A stretch of DNA of 64,000 bases from Eudromia elegans. Lineage: Eukaryota; Chordata; Aves; Tinamiformes; Tinamidae. The notes beneath the pieces were generated by a model. The model was not told the DNA's origin, did no database searches, and saw only the letters and a list, made by a program, of their open reading frames with translations. Position numbers and translations under genes: made by a program. Each line of letters starts with the position of its first letter. The stretch's first letter is position 1. The stretch is taken from the NCBI GenBank assembly GCA_003342815.1, contig PTEX01000003.1:2421763-2485762 (forward strand). The letters run 5' to 3'. Below, in pieces: positions 48,090-61,500 of the stretch.

Positions 48090-48500
48090 AGCAGCGCTCC
48101 AGGAGAGGAGTGGGAAGGGAGCCGCGGAGCCTTACTGACCACAGGCACGTCCAGGGAGAAGGAAGAGCACTCGCGCGTGCAGACCCGCCTTCACGCTCTG
48201 CATGTAGCTCATGCCGTTGATTGCCGTCTCCCATCCGGTCTTGTTTCCTTTCCCGAATGGCAGACTATATAGCAGAACAAAAGTCGCTGCAATCCTGCAC
48301 GGCCGTCACCAGCCCTTCTGGAGGAGCTGTCTCTGGACACGCTGGAGCGGCCGTTGCTGCCTGGAAGCGCCGCGGGCCGTGGCCGTGACGCTCTCCTCGC
48401 GCGCGGCTCCGGCTCCAGCTGCGGCGGGGACGTCTCACCGCGGCCCAAGGCCACCGCGGCTGCTGCTTTGCACGGTCGCAGCTTGGCCTCCCTAAGAGGC
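48090..48500. promoter_or_regulatory. Orphan CpG-dense patch
   Basis: About 400 bases of high G+C peak at 48330-48480 with runs such as CGCGCGCGGCTCCGG and GCGCCGCGGGCC. CpG density there is like that of the ZNF706 promoter. There is no TATA box or convincing adjacent coding exon. It could be the promoter of an unannotated RNA or an intergenic CpG island. Confidence 0.4.
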
Positions 48501-51500
48501 TCGTGGTCATGGAGATGCCCGCCCTGATATTTCCACAAGTGAAATGCACCATCTGCTGCGTTAGAAATGCTCGTGGATGCCCACGGCGGGAGAGCTGGGT
48601 TTCGGGTCCTTCCTCATTATCCTTTCTGCTAAAACCAGCAGTAACAGCTATTTATGACTAGAAAATCAGAGCTTCTCTTTCTGCAGATAACTAGTCCTTA
48701 GTAAATTTCCTAGGATGGTACTTACTTTTTCCAGCACAGTGATACTGTCGATTTGTGATAAGCATCTTGCATATTGCTCCATGGCAGAAGCATCCCACTT
48801 GACCAATAGGACAAACTGTTTGCTGAGGTGTTTTCAAATTCACATGAGAAATTTCTAGAGCATTGTGAGGCTTGAAAACTGCAGCGCTTTGTGTTTTGTG
48901 TTTGCTCATCGGAATCTTTGATTCAGTCCGTAATTCCCACACGCAGCCCCACACTAGGCGAGAGCCACCTGTGCCCCCAAATGGGCCTCAACGGTGGCAC
49001 AACGGGGCCACAGCTCCCATGAGGCAGGGACGTTTATATCGCCCATGGAGGCCGCTTTTCCACCTGAGGAAGGAGAGACCTGCGCAGATGCCTCTTCCTA
49101 AAGCACGCGCCGTTTCTAAGAGCAGCGGTGCGAAATGGGAGGGGAAGTGAAACTCCCGTGGGATTCCCACCCTTCTTCCACCGCTCCCTCCACTGCCGGG
49201 ACAGCCAATGCGGTTCTCACAGACTGCAGGCAGGACCTTCCCACAGGGCCATCCCTGATGCCCATGACCACATTAGAGGATCTGCAAAACGGGGGCGCGA
49301 GCAGCACGTGCCCACTGCTGACTGCGCCACGTTGAATAGCGGCTGCAAATACAGCTGAGGCTATGGAACTGTTTCACTGTTTCAGAACCAAGGTGATGAG
49401 CAGGAGGAGGCTGAAATTGTGACCTTTTCCTTTGCCTTTAGCCAGGCTAGCAGGCAGTGCGGGTACGGCGGGAGCAGCACACGCTGCTATCGAGGGACCC
49501 ACAAGCTACGAGCTGCAGGGAGCCGTGAGGTCAAACGCTGTGACATTACGGGGCATTCCAGTATTTTCATGTCATTGTCAAAGGAGACGAGAGCCTGAGC
49601 CATCTTTGGAGGGTGACGGCACCAGCGTGTTAGGGAAGGGGAGCAGAGATGGCTGCTGCGGTGCAGAAAGCTAGAGCAACGTGGCCCTGAGTTGGCCGTA
49701 CCCACCAAAGGTGAGCACATGCAGCCCTAATGTAGCACCCCTGCAGAGGTTAGGAAGAGCTTCCTGGCTGTAGGAGTGGGAGAGCTCGCCTGAGGAGGCC
49801 ACGGGTCTGCTGCGTTCAGGAAATGGACAGAACTGACAACTCACGGAGCTGTTGTTGCCTTGTGTTGGTGTGAAAGGCTGTAAGGTGTTTCCGAAGCTCT
49901 TCCAGCACTATTTTCTGTGGTTTTCACGAGCCAGTCCTGCCTGAATTTGTCTGACACAGTTTGGAGCCTCTGCCTGCAGCTGAGGCTCCTCCTCCCACAG
50001 CACCGGCTGCTCACCCCGCAAAACCAGTCATAGTCTGCGAGGCAAAGACTGCAGCAAGTCACCATTCAGGTCTCTCACCTCATCTCCTTTGACTTCCCAG
50101 GGCCGGGAAGGTCCATGTAGATCCTCATCCTTATGTTTGGGGTAGAACTGCCCCATTTCCAGGCAAATCCTCCACTTGCCGTTTCTCAGTAGCTGCAGCC
50201 CTTTCTGACCACCAGGCCCAGTTCTGGTGAACCAGAAACATTCGTAACAATTCCCTTATGGTCTTTAACTGTAACCTTGATGTCTACAGGACAGATGAGG
50301 TACAAGAAAAGCTTTTAAGAAAGAAATGTTTTCACTTTAATAAACAATGGGGGAAAGCCAGTGTGAGTGCAAGGAGGAGATAAGAGGCGATCCAGGGTTT
50401 AGGAAATGAAGCTGGATGGCATGAGGGCTCAGGAAATCAGTGTGCTGAGCTTCTCAGAGAAAGGAGATCTGGGAATGGAGTGGGAGAAAACTCCTACACA
50501 GTTTCCTCTGGCTGGTGGCAGAAGGGAGACAAATTTATTCGTGAAATAAGAGGCAAACTGCCATGAAGAAGGGTAGTTAAACCTGTGCAGCTTCTCCAGT
50601 TCTGGATGAAACCTGCTGTTGAGTGGAGTCCTTAGGACATCACGTGGTGTGTTTCTAAAATACCCTCGTGCGTGTGAGTTCTGGGGCAGATGCAAAGGGC
50701 TGCGAATGCCGACGGTCAGACGAGAGACTCCTACCGCTTCACTGGGGTCTCACAGTGACCATCGGGGACGCCGTGCGGAGACGAGTGCTCTGCCCACGTG
50801 ATGAAGTGCTAACCAAGCAAATAATCTCAGCCAGCGGCGATGCGTGGAGGCCCGTGGTTTATTAGTGCCACCTTCCCCTACCATCATGCACTGGCATCAC
50901 TTTGGGGCTGGCAGGTTTTATCAGCTGGGAAAACGGTTCAGGGGTTAATGAATCCACACGAACTGCTTTGTTCTCACCTTGTTATTTCCAGGCAAAACCA
51001 CGGGGATCAGCGTTCCTGTTTCACAGCCCACAGGAAGACTTAAAAGCTCCTTTCTTGCAGGTTTGCTCGCTCTGACTGTCATCTGCACTTGAGGTATCAC
51101 AGAGGGGCTTCCCATTGCCCGGTTTTAGCACGTTGCTCCATAGAAGGTAGCTGGGGGATACTGGGGGATGCTGCCGGGACATCGTGGCATCCAGTCCTGT
51201 GGAACAAGCAGTGTTGGAGCTGGGACTCAGCATGACTTTGAGCTCCTGCCTAAAACTGGTAACTCTTCTCTGAAAAGGGATCTGGCTTTGGTCTCCTGGA
51301 GCACATAGTGACGACGGATCTGGACTGCTGCGTGAGCACGGGAGGAGACAGAGCATCTTTCCCCTCTACAGCTGGGATAGGGGCTGCTACAGCCTCCAGC
51401 CGGGCATCCCCCTCTGCCAGCTGCACACACGGTGATTTAGAGCACAATGGGCCTAGCACAAAGGCAATCAGACAGCTGGAGAGCGCAGCAAAAGCCAGCA

Positions 51501-52745
51501 TGAGCAGAGAGCTGCCGCCAGAGGCAGACCCTCCAAAGCAGCTTCATTGTTTTTACCTTCGGCTCTCAGAGGAGCTGAAAACACCTCTTGTGCATGTGTG
51601 CCACAGCCAGGGTGTCACTTCGGAGGGTTGCCACGCTGGCAACAGCAGCAAAACCCAAACAGCCCACAGTTGACAGAACTGGGCTTCCATTCCAGATACT
51701 GGTGAGACACTGTTGTTCTGATCCAGGTCATTTACCCCAGAGTCTCTCCTCTACCCTGGGATTTTGCAAAGCAGATGCCTGCTCTTTCACTCTTCTTTCT
51801 CTTTACTTACCATATCTTATGCTTATTTTTCTAACACGGTCATTTTCACATTGTCACGTGTCACTAGCTTAGGAGCTGCTATAAATCTATCCTGCCTTTG
51901 GTGGGCAGACACACCTTTTGTATCCACCTCACTCACTGAAGGTGGCTTCATAGCATAAGCAGAGGTCCAGCATTAAGGTTTGTAAATACTTGTTTTGCCT
52001 TTGAGCTTGCTTAGTGGTTATCAGTGTGAAGCTGTAGGAGGGGGCCCTCTCAGAGAGCAGATAAAACTTGCTTTAACTGCTGCAGTGACCTTTTGGAAAC
52101 AGCTTCTTGAGCATCTCTGCCAATAAGGTGCAAGGGCAGAAAATAGGGCATTTTTCAGACCCACCTAGCTTTGAGCTTTGACCATTTCCCTGCTGCCAAG
52201 GGCAATTCCTCTGAGGCAAAGACGCACCTTCCCTACAGGACAGCCAAGTTGTATGCAGGTCACATTGCTGGGATGATGTTACTTTTGTATCTCGGGAACC
52301 AGTAAGTTGAATTTTCTGACCCATATTCTATAACTGTCTTTATATAACGGAAGGTAAGATGGGCCACCCCAGTTCTGACTAACCGGTTACATATTCTATC
52401 TCCAGCAGAGACCATATGCCAGAAAACATCTAGCAAGAGCCTAAAAGAAAGAACCAAAGAATTGCCCCTAATATACTCACAACCAGAACTGAATGACATG
52501 AATAAAGCAGGCACCGCTGGCCAGCAAAATCATTCTCCCTTGTGCAGGTTTCCCCGGAGCTGAGCACTGTTGTTATTGTGAAAAAGTAGAGCAAGATATT
52601 CCTCAGCTCTCAAAGGAAGCGGGCGGGAGGGGCAGGCAGCAGCGGGCACCCTTCGGGACTCCTCCTGTGGCAAGTGGGGCACGCGGTGGCGACCACTGCC
52701 TGCCCAGGCCTGGCGCGTCACAGAGAGGAGCACACGGCCTCGCAG
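48501..52745. other. Intergenic, no gene recognised
   Basis: Unique sequence. Around 49.73-49.80 kb a stretch (GGTTAGGAAGAGCTTCCTGG) loosely resembles the CR1 ORF2 end, but it is too short and diverged to call. No exon is recognised. Confidence 0.5.
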
Positions 52746-52985
52746 GCAGCTCTGCCGCAGTGGAGCGGGCGCTGCTCTGCACCAACCCAATCCGCAGCTC
52801 TGCCGCAGTGGAGCGGGCGCTGCTCTGCACCACCCCAACCCGCAGCCCTGCCACAGCACAGTGGGTGCTGCTCTGCACCACCCCAACCCGCAGCCCTGCC
52901 ACAGCACAGCGGGCGCTGCTCTGCACCAACCCAACCCGCAGCCCTGCCACAGCGCAGCGGGCGCTGCTCTCCACCAAATCGACCC
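52746..52985 (+). repeat. 48-bp minisatellite, five copies
   Basis: Five head-to-tail 48-bp units begin at 52746, 52794, 52842, 52890 and 52938. Each starts GCAGCYCTGCCRCAG and contains a GCTGCTCT core. Units 1-2 share CTGCCGCAGTGGAG, while units 3-5 share CTGCCACAGCRCAG, so expansion happened in at least two steps. The unit is GC-rich, has no stop in any of the six frames and is a multiple of three, which explains long frames on both strands (up to 228 codons, 16-residue periods). It is not evidence of a protein. Confidence 0.97.
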
Positions 52986-55900
52986 ACAGCAGCTGGGGCC
53001 ATCTCCAGTCCGGGCACAGAATCCCTGCCCGGTCGTGGCGGGTGCTTGGTGGGGCAGACGCAGGAGCGCAGAAGCCGGGGGTGTGCGGGATGCACCAGAC
53101 GGCAACCGGCAGCCCTGGCCCTCCCCGCGGGTCCCTCTGGTTGCGTTTCACCAACCAGAATGGGTTACGGGGGTGGCAAGTGAACAGCGCGGCCCCGAAA
53201 CACGAGGCGTCCAGGCCCCCCGGCACGCGCAGCCCCATGGGACCCCGTGGGAGCCTGTAGGACCCCATGGGACCACGTGCTCCTGCCACTGCCGGGCCCT
53301 CAGTTCCACTGCAGGGTCCTCCCCTCCTTCACCAGCTCCCTAACCGCAGATGGGGAATGTCTGGGATGCCCAACTCCTGTATTTTAGCTGGTCAGAGGCT
53401 GTAGCAGCAGAGATGAGCACTTAAAACCCCCTCATCAGCCAAGGGTCAGGCTGTACCAGGGTTGTGTCAAGCGCTGGAATAATCCCTTCTTATCGCTGAG
53501 CAAGAGCAGGGGGAATTTAATGCCCCGAGGGCGGGCGCTGGACCTGTGGGCCTGGCTCTGCATCGCTCCCAGCGCGCTGGGGTCCCCAGCCGCCTCCAAG
53601 GCACCTCCCGGGTGCGGATTGCTGAGGACACCGGGCTTGGTGGCACCAGAGCTCCTGCGGCGTCCTCGGCACCTCCGCAGCCTGCGGGCCTCGGTCTCTT
53701 CTGCTCCCCTCGAAGGGAGAACGAACTGTGGCTCAACCAAGGTCAAGGACTCTTGGGTTGTTTTGTCTGTTTTCCAATTTCCAACAAAAGTATATATTCC
53801 AGCAAGTATTTTCTACTCTTGTTTCAAATTTAGCGTTAAAGAGACAGTGTTGTTGGAAACTTCCCTCCCCAGCTCGCCCCAGAGTTTGGACATCGCAACG
53901 GGCTCCTCTTTTGTGCAGGTCCGTTACCTCGCTCAGTTGCTGCAGTACAAACATGCCATGTGTGAGCTGTCGCTTTGCTTCGTGCCTTGCACTGGCAGAC
54001 ATGTTCGTTCTTTCACCTGATAACGACAGGACCCTCAGCACGGTTTAGAGAGCCGGTATTCAGGGCTCAGCTTTGCCTTCAGTGACAAGCGGCCCTTCAT
54101 GCAGAAGCAGCCGGGTTGAGGCAGCCCGGAGCAAGGCAGCTCTTCAGTTCAGGGAGGAAGCACCGGAGAACGCTCTGCTGAGACCAAACAGCATGAGAAA
54201 CCCTACAGGAAAAATAATTAAGCTATTGCATAGTTCCCTGTAATTGCCCAGGCAAAATTTGTCCAGGTATTGGAGCTGACCTACGGGGGCTTAGCTGTGT
54301 GAAAAGCGCCACAGGCTCTTTGCTCTGATGGGAATTTTCCACCCCGAGGAACGCATGTAAGTTCTACACAGATATCACAAGGGAGTGTAAAAAATGACAT
54401 TAGAATGGAGCAGAAGGTAAATTGAGCATGGCACCCTGGCTTTACGGTTTGTTGAGCCATCTCAGGGAAGAAATGCTTCCAAAGCTCAGAAGAAGGGCTT
54501 TAATTTTCCGCGGATTGTGGCAGCTGGAGGCTACGTCGCGTGCGGGCCCCGGAGCTCGGCGGGGTGCAGAGCAGGAGGAGCCTGAGAAGGGCGGCACGGG
54601 CCGAAACCACCGCTCCGCTTCGACATAGTACTCGCGACTTACCTGCAGCTTAGCTGTTTGCATGCAAACCTTTAAATGGGTTTGTGATCACGACTGCCAA
54701 ATAAGCAGGGTACCATGCACAACAAGAGCAGAGACTAGGAGAAATCCATCTCCCAGCTCAAGCACTGGAACATCCTATTCCTGAATGCTGTCGCAGGGGC
54801 TGCAAAGACCGTGTTACAGGAGTAGCAGGGAGGTTGGCTGGGATGGGTAAGTGGTTGTGGGTGCATGGGACGGGCCATGGGGACCATGGAGATAGAGCCG
54901 TTGCCTTCCCTCAATGCTGTACTGGCTGCTTGGCCACGCTGGAGACAAGTGGCAATATGAGAGTGGGATGTTATTACCAGCAGAATGAGGAGGAATTTGG
55001 GAGAAATTTTTCTCTCCCTCCTCTTGAACTGGGCTGCCAGGGCCTCGCAGGGCGAAGCAAAAGCTGGAGCCACCAGCGCGGTGCCCGCGGCACTCGCCAG
55101 CCGCTCGGAGCTGCTCCTGGCATCACTCGCACCTTCAGCCAGGAGTGGGCAGAACACATCGGGGCAGCTCCCCAGGCGGGCTCTGCACCCCAGGGCCCTT
55201 CTCCCCACAGCCCGGGTGAAGGGGCTGCCGTGGCCCTCCCGACAGCGCGCCCGTGCTTGGCAGCAGCCTCCCCCTTCCAACGCCAGGGCTGCTTCCCAAC
55301 GAGCGCACAAGGACTTCCCGGCCCGAGACTGCGGAGTCCGGAGCAGGGGAGCCAGGTACTTATTTACTGCGGACGTCGCCATGGAAACTCCCTCTCCAGG
55401 CCCCAGGTCCGCCTTGCAGCACAGGGTGCGTTTTCCAGCTCAGCGCCAGGCCTATGAGCCTCATTGGTAGTTTTCATGGTGGAATTGTTTGGCAGGAAAT
55501 AATCCCAACTAATGTATTCCCTTGTGTTTTTGAAATTGTGTGGAACTTAAAATGCTAAATTAACTAAATCATTTTAAACACGCAAGCACTATAATTATGA
55601 TGGGAGGAAAAGCAGAGAAGTCTGCCTGTTCGAATGTTTTCAGGCTATAATTCTTGAAACCATTCAATAAAACAGAGTGATCTAAGAAGCAGAGAAATTC
55701 AACCGACACAGAGCTACTCCCAAACTCCAAGGCAGCACTGCAAATGCTCAGGATTCTTGAGGAACCAGGCTCGCCCAAAGCTGGCAGTAAACAGAAGGAG
55801 CAGGGAAAAGGCCAGTGAACGCGCTGGAGCAAACCTGCCTTGCCCTCGGCTGCAGCGGACCCAGCCTGGCCGCTCCACTCCTCTGTCACCTCTGCCTGTG

Positions 55901-58141
55901 GGACCAGCCCTGCCCTAGACCTGCTGCCAATTCCCCCCTTGTGCATGGGGACCACAGCCACAAAGTGCCTCATTCCCTCTGACACACTAAAGACCTAAAG
56001 AGCAAAAGGGAAGGCGGGAAAGGGCCTCCCCTATCCTACATCTCAGCAACTAGGAGGGTTGAACTCCCAGCTGGTCCTGAGGTGAACATGGTGTCCCACG
56101 CTGCAGTCAGCATGACGGAAGGTCCGTGTCATTTCTTGGTCTCTGATTGACCCAGCCAACAGTTTAGCTGCAAGGCAAGAGAGAATGTGAAGCGAAGGAA
56201 ACCAACAAAGAGAGCACACATGAAGGAAGGAACCAAAGCAAATGAGCAAATGAGCAAAGCAAAGCTGATGTCAGAGTGCAGGAGCAGCTGATAGTCAACG
56301 GGCCGCACTGAGGAAGGGAAGATGAAACGTATGGAAGTGTGAAACTGAGGAAGTGAGGCATGTTCTACGAAGAAAAAAAATCACAGGGGGTGTTAGCAAT
56401 AGTGAAATGGAACAAGAGTGCAGAAGCTTGGGGTGGAAGAGGGAGCCTGCCTAGACTGCAGATATCTGAGAAGCAACATGGAGAAGATACAGCCTGCTTC
56501 CCCTTTGGAGCAGCTACTTTAAAAGAAAAGGAAAACAACTATGGTCCCTGACACATCCCTTTTTCCTCCCAATGCTAGCACCTCAGCAGCACTGAGGTGC
56601 TGCTCAGGCCCAGGGCAAAGCCCCTAGCCTGAGCGCCCGGGTCTCACTGCCTCTGTGCCATGGAGTGGGCAATTCCTGCGCTGAGAGGGGATGCACGGGG
56701 AGAGCCAGGCTGCCCACAGGAATGCCACAGGCTCTGGTGTGAGGCAGATTTTCAGGAGCAAGTGGCAGGAAGCTCTACCAAAGCAGCAAGGGTCCTTCCC
56801 CCTGCTCTGCTTGCCGGTAGTAGGAGCGGGTGCAGTGCAGGTGCCACAGTGCTGTGCCACTTCATCCTCATCCTGTGTCCGCGGGCCTGCCTCGGAGAAG
56901 CTGCCTCCGTGCTTGAGGCTCTCCTATTTGCCTGCATGGAGAGAGAAGACACGGGGGTTTTAATACAATAGCCAATAGCAGTACCACGCTGTTAGAGCAG
57001 CCTGTGCTTCCACGGGCAGCTTTAACACAGCTACCATGTGGCAGCCCTGAAATGACCCTTTAATTCTGCCTCCCTCTGTTTAATTACTTTTTTTTTTTTT
57101 TTTTATCTCTGGATTGTATCTGCTCTGAAGTCTTAGTTTCCATCCTCTCCCCCTTTCAATCCTTATTTGCCCGCCCCCTCCCAACGCCTACCCCGGTGCC
57201 ATCCCTTGCTGAGCTGCAATTGCACTTTGCAGCAAGTACCTTCCATCTCTCAGAGCAGCCGAAGCTGCCCGGTGGGAGAGGTCACAGAAACACCAGTGCA
57301 CAGTTAAAAATAAAGCAATAAATAATAATAATATTTTTGGCCTCGCTCCAGTGCTTACTGTAGGTCATGAGCTTGTCTTTGCCGCAGCCTGGAGCGGGAG
57401 CTGGCCCGGGACGCAGTGCTTCCCTCCGAGCCAGCGGCTCCGGATAAATCTGACGGTAATCCCATTATAGCGATAGCGCCCGGTCAAGAACGCCAAGTAC
57501 CGTGTTGGCGGCTCCCTCCTGGGGTCAGATCCTGGCTGTAAGTCACCTGGCTGCTGCACAGCACAGCGTGCTGCAGGGAGCCGCGAGGGCCCCCGAGGAG
57601 CTGCTGCAGCCACCGCTCGTGTCCGGGCCACGTCGCTCCCTCCTCATTGTGGCCGTGGTGCTGGGGACTTGGCAGGCACCGCTGGGCTCGGCACCTCTCA
57701 GGTGGAGGCCTGCATGCAGGAGGGGGTATCTCCTAGTCTAGCAGTTAGCTGGGCCCCAGGAAAGAATGAGTCAGGAGAAGCCAGCTTTGTGTTTGCCACG
57801 TGCCCGCAGCTCAGCAGCCGGCAGCCTGGCCATGGGAGGTGGCTGTGCCAGGGTCTGCTGTGATTCCTCACAGTTCTGCTGCTTTCAGCTTTTGCTGTGA
57901 CCAGTGTGGGTCAAAAGAACAGGAAACCTCTCTGGGCTTCATCCTCATCTGCCGTAGGTTGTTCACCATGAGCCGCTCCCAGGCTCTTCCCTGTGGCTGT
58001 TTAAGCGCCATCTTGGCACTGCCCAGGAGAGGCCACTCCTGGGCCCCCACAGCTTTTCCCATTTGGCTAGTGCTGTCCCTGGCAGGTCCGCAGCAGGGAC
58101 AAGGACCCCATCTTCAGGGGGCATGTGGATGTTGTCAACAT
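52986..58141. other. Intergenic, GC-rich with orphan CpG patches
   Basis: GC-rich segments occur at about 53.0-53.75, 54.52-54.62, 55.03-55.42 and 57.37-57.70 kb; between them the DNA is ordinary. Overlapping long frames (for example 54735-55382 on the - strand and 54834-55457 on the + strand) have no domains and arise from composition. A 17-T run is at 57088-57104 and an AATAAT-type tract at about 57310-57335. Confidence 0.5.
57088..57104 (+). repeat. Poly-T tract (17)
   Basis: A run of 17 T. No SINE or retropseudogene body is recognised next to it. Confidence 0.95.
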
Positions 58142-58540
58142 TTCACATACCTGGGCCTCTTCAGCCTGCAGAAGAGAAGACTGAGAGGGGACCTGATTAA
58201 TGTATATAAATATCTCAAGACAGGGAGTGAGGAGGATGGGGCTGGCCTCTTCTCAGTGGTGGCCAGTGATAGAACTAGGGGAAACGGCCACAAATTGAGG
58301 CACCAAAAGTTCCACAGGAACTTGAGGAAGAATTTCTTAACAGTGAGGATGACAGAGCACTGGAACAGGCTGCCCAGAGAGGTGGTGGAGTCTCCTTCTC
58401 TGGAGATCTTCAAAACCCGCCTGGACATCACCCTGTGCCACATGCTCTAGGGGACCCTGCGTGTGCAGGGGGGTTGGACTAGATGACCTCTACAGGTCTC
58501 TTCCAACCCTAGCCATTCTATGATTCTATGATTCTATGAT
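58142..58540 (+). mobile_element. CR1 LINE, 5'-truncated, best-preserved copy
   Basis: About 400 bases of CR1 3' end. The final ~100 codons of ORF2 are open from about 58142 to the TAG at 58448-58450. The frame contains the family's usual tail, including [16 protein letters not shown] and [20 protein letters not shown] short 3' UTR follows with GGTTGGACTAGATGACCTCT, and the tail has three ATTCTATG units (58514-58540). The intact terminal frame and neat tail suggest a fairly recent insertion. The endonuclease and reverse-transcriptase parts are missing, so it is immobile. An upstream open frame from 57800 merely runs into it. Confidence 0.96.
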
Positions 58541-61500
58541 ACCTTGTATTGCAAATACACTCCTCTGCAGGCCCAGCCTCCCTCTCATCAGGTACTCGTG
58601 AGATTTCTGTGTATTGCTGCAGTGTCTTGTGTGGCAGATGGTGCTGGGTTAGATTTGGATTATTCCTGTTCTGCTGGTGTGCCTCTCAAATGTGCTAACT
58701 CATGTACTGCTTGGCTGTGCTTATTGCAGGAGCACCACCAAGGACCCTTTAAAAATAAACCTCTCTGAATGCTTCTTGCGAGCTGCAGCTCTGCCTAAAA
58801 TTCAGAACAATACCTTCTGGTAGCCCTGAAAATAATCACTGAGCCCAACTGCTCCTCAGGTGATGAGAAACCTGGGAAAAACAATGATTCTTATTTTGCT
58901 TAAAGTGAACAGGCCTTTCTAGTATTTTGTAATTCCTTTGTTTGGCAATCGGTGTCATGGATGGGCACCAGCACTGTGGTCAGCTATGGGGCTGCAGCAA
59001 TGTCTGCTCCCTCTGCTGGCAAACAGTGCCCGGCTGGAGTCCAAAACCGTAGGTCCTACAGAAATGCACCTAGGATATGCTAGGTGCGTAGGTGTCTTCA
59101 TGCTAGGTGAGGAGCATTGCTGACCTCCCATGCTCTTCACTGCTGGTTGTCAGGGCCCTGAGGGCACCTATAGGCCTTACTGTCCCTGCCCACCTCCACA
59201 CCCCTCTTCCACTCTGCCCAAGGCCAGGCCCAGGTCCCCATTTCAGCACAGCCTGGGGATGTCAGTCTCTGCCCCACACCCTGGTGGGGCTGGCCTCTAG
59301 CCCTGCCACGGCTTCTTGGTGGCCCTCAGTCCTATGAGTTAGGGGCCTCAGCTCCTGGAGCTCCTCAGCCATCAGATGTACCGTGTAGCTGTTCTCCAGT
59401 CTGGTTGCTGGCCCCATCTCCTTTTGCTCGGGACTGCACTCCCTGGATAGACCTGGCTCACCACTGGCCATGTTGGAGGCTGTTGATGGACGCCATTGTC
59501 CTGTCTATGCCTAGCGCACTCAGCCCCTGCTGCGTGTCACCCCATCAGTAAGGACACCGCACTGAGTCATCCTTGGCTCCAGATCCCCATCCCTGGGGAG
59601 CTCCCCAGCAGCTTGTGCCTTGACACACGTATCATCTTGGGGAATGAAGGGAACTGTAAACAGAGCCAGCACATCCTGCTGGGGGTGACAGCGCACGGCA
59701 CAAGCCAGGGCAGAAGACACCGGGCTGTCCTTTCCCTTGCCAGTGCGATCAGCCCCTCGTCTCACACTGAACACGTTTGCTCTTTTCTCTGCTTACAGAT
59801 CAGGCTGGTTGACGGATTCATCATATCCTTGTGTGAAATTTTTCTTTTTTCTCTGGTTGCTGCTATTACTGCCTTGAAGAAGGGATTAATCAGTCTTGTA
59901 GGCCTCATCTAGCAATGTTTTCCCAGGGCTACTCAACATAGTAATTAATTAACTGATACATGAATTGCAGTAACACTCACTTCATGAGTGAGGCTTCACT
60001 CATGTGAGCAGGGTACAAAAATAGTATTTTCCCCATCTAGCAAACAATGAGGATATTTCAATTAGAAGTCCTATTTTGTCAGGATCTATTAAAACTGTTT
60101 GGATGAGAACTACTTTGAATGGGTTCTTTCTTTTCAAAGCACCTGTTTTTCTTGCCCTGAGGCTATTCATTACTTATTTTGTTTTCAGATTGAATATTGA
60201 TGGTGAAATATGAGACAGATCAAGAGCTCAGGATCCCTGAAAGGTGCTATGCAAACAGGTCCAACACAATGTAGTAGACATGAGTTTAGCTCCTAAGGAG
60301 AATAAAGTACCTCTGAAATGCTTGGCATGGGCTGTCCGTTGCTATCCTGTTTCCTGACAGTGCCCTGCAGTAATGATCTCTCTTGGATAAATACCAGCCT
60401 TGCTCTCCATGCACCCCTCCCCTGAGCCGCCAGTGAGGATGGCAGGTTTTACATAGGTCCCTGGTAAGTGAGAGCATCAGTTCATTAAAATCCAAGCATC
60501 CAAACTCCTCACAAATCGGTGTAACTCTGAGGTGCTGTGGACTGTGCTAAGTGTGAAGCAAGGGCCCAATATCAAAAGCCTCAGGATCCCCGCCACCCTC
60601 CTGAGCTTGCCCGTCTCCATCCCTCCATCCACGCCACATCTGAAAAGCCCCGTTTCAGCTCCTGCCGCAGCAGCTCACAGCCATTTTAAGATAAGCATTT
60701 TCTGTGAGCGAGAAGCCTGGAGCGAACGATTAGAGAGGAAGGACAAACTGGTTCCACATCAAAAGACAGAGTTTATTGCTTGGATTCGGCACTTTGAAAG
60801 GCAACCTTTCTTTTGTAAGAGAAACCAGTGTCATCTGAGACTGCTTGCCTTTGATTGCAAAGTCACTGCCACTTTAAAAACAAGAAACGTGCCCATTTGA
60901 GAGGAAGCTTTTCCTAATGATAGTTAAAAAGCAGCCTGCAGTTGCAATAAAGCAAGGTATAGATGGATGCTCCAGGGCTCTAGAAGGCCTCTGTGGTCAT
61001 TGTGTTTATATTATAATTATTCAACCAAATTATTAGAAGTTCTGCAGGCTGAGTAGCAAGATAATCTTGATTGGATCTGTAGATGAACTTCAGATATTCA
61101 CTAAGCAATATCTCCAGGGCACTATGCACAGCAACAGCCTGTGCTTTCTGCACGAAAGCCAGCCCATCTCCCCAAACACTTCCTTCTCCAGCAAAGTCTG
61201 CAGAAACCAGCTAGACAAATGTCAGCATAGATCTGCACAGTGCCCCTTCTATGCAATATGATGCACTTAGACACAGTCCGAACGTGCAAAGCTGTAAGTT
61301 ACTATTCTAAAAGAGAAGCTCCTGGCATAAAGCATGCATTAGAACCTAATCAAAACACAATCCGATTCACACAGTTGCATTAGCCAGCCTGTACAGATCA
61401 CAGATTAAACATATCTGATTATACTGCAAACTCCACAGGAAAAAGCCAGGGGGGCAATTCTCTTTACTCCTACCCAGCCAAGTCAGAAGGACCAAAACTA

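Noticed and set aside
49731-49800. Possible further CR1 fragment
   Set aside because: Only a short run resembles the CR1 ORF2 end; too diverged to separate from chance without a repeat search.
52530-53343. Overlapping frames of up to 228 codons encoding 16-residue repeats
   Set aside because: The 48-bp repeat lacks stops in all six frames, so long frames are inevitable; no start context, splice signals or domain support any of them.
57800-58450. 216-codon frame on the + strand as a gene
   Set aside because: Its second half is the CR1 ORF2 tail; the first half is unrelated read-through without recognisable features.
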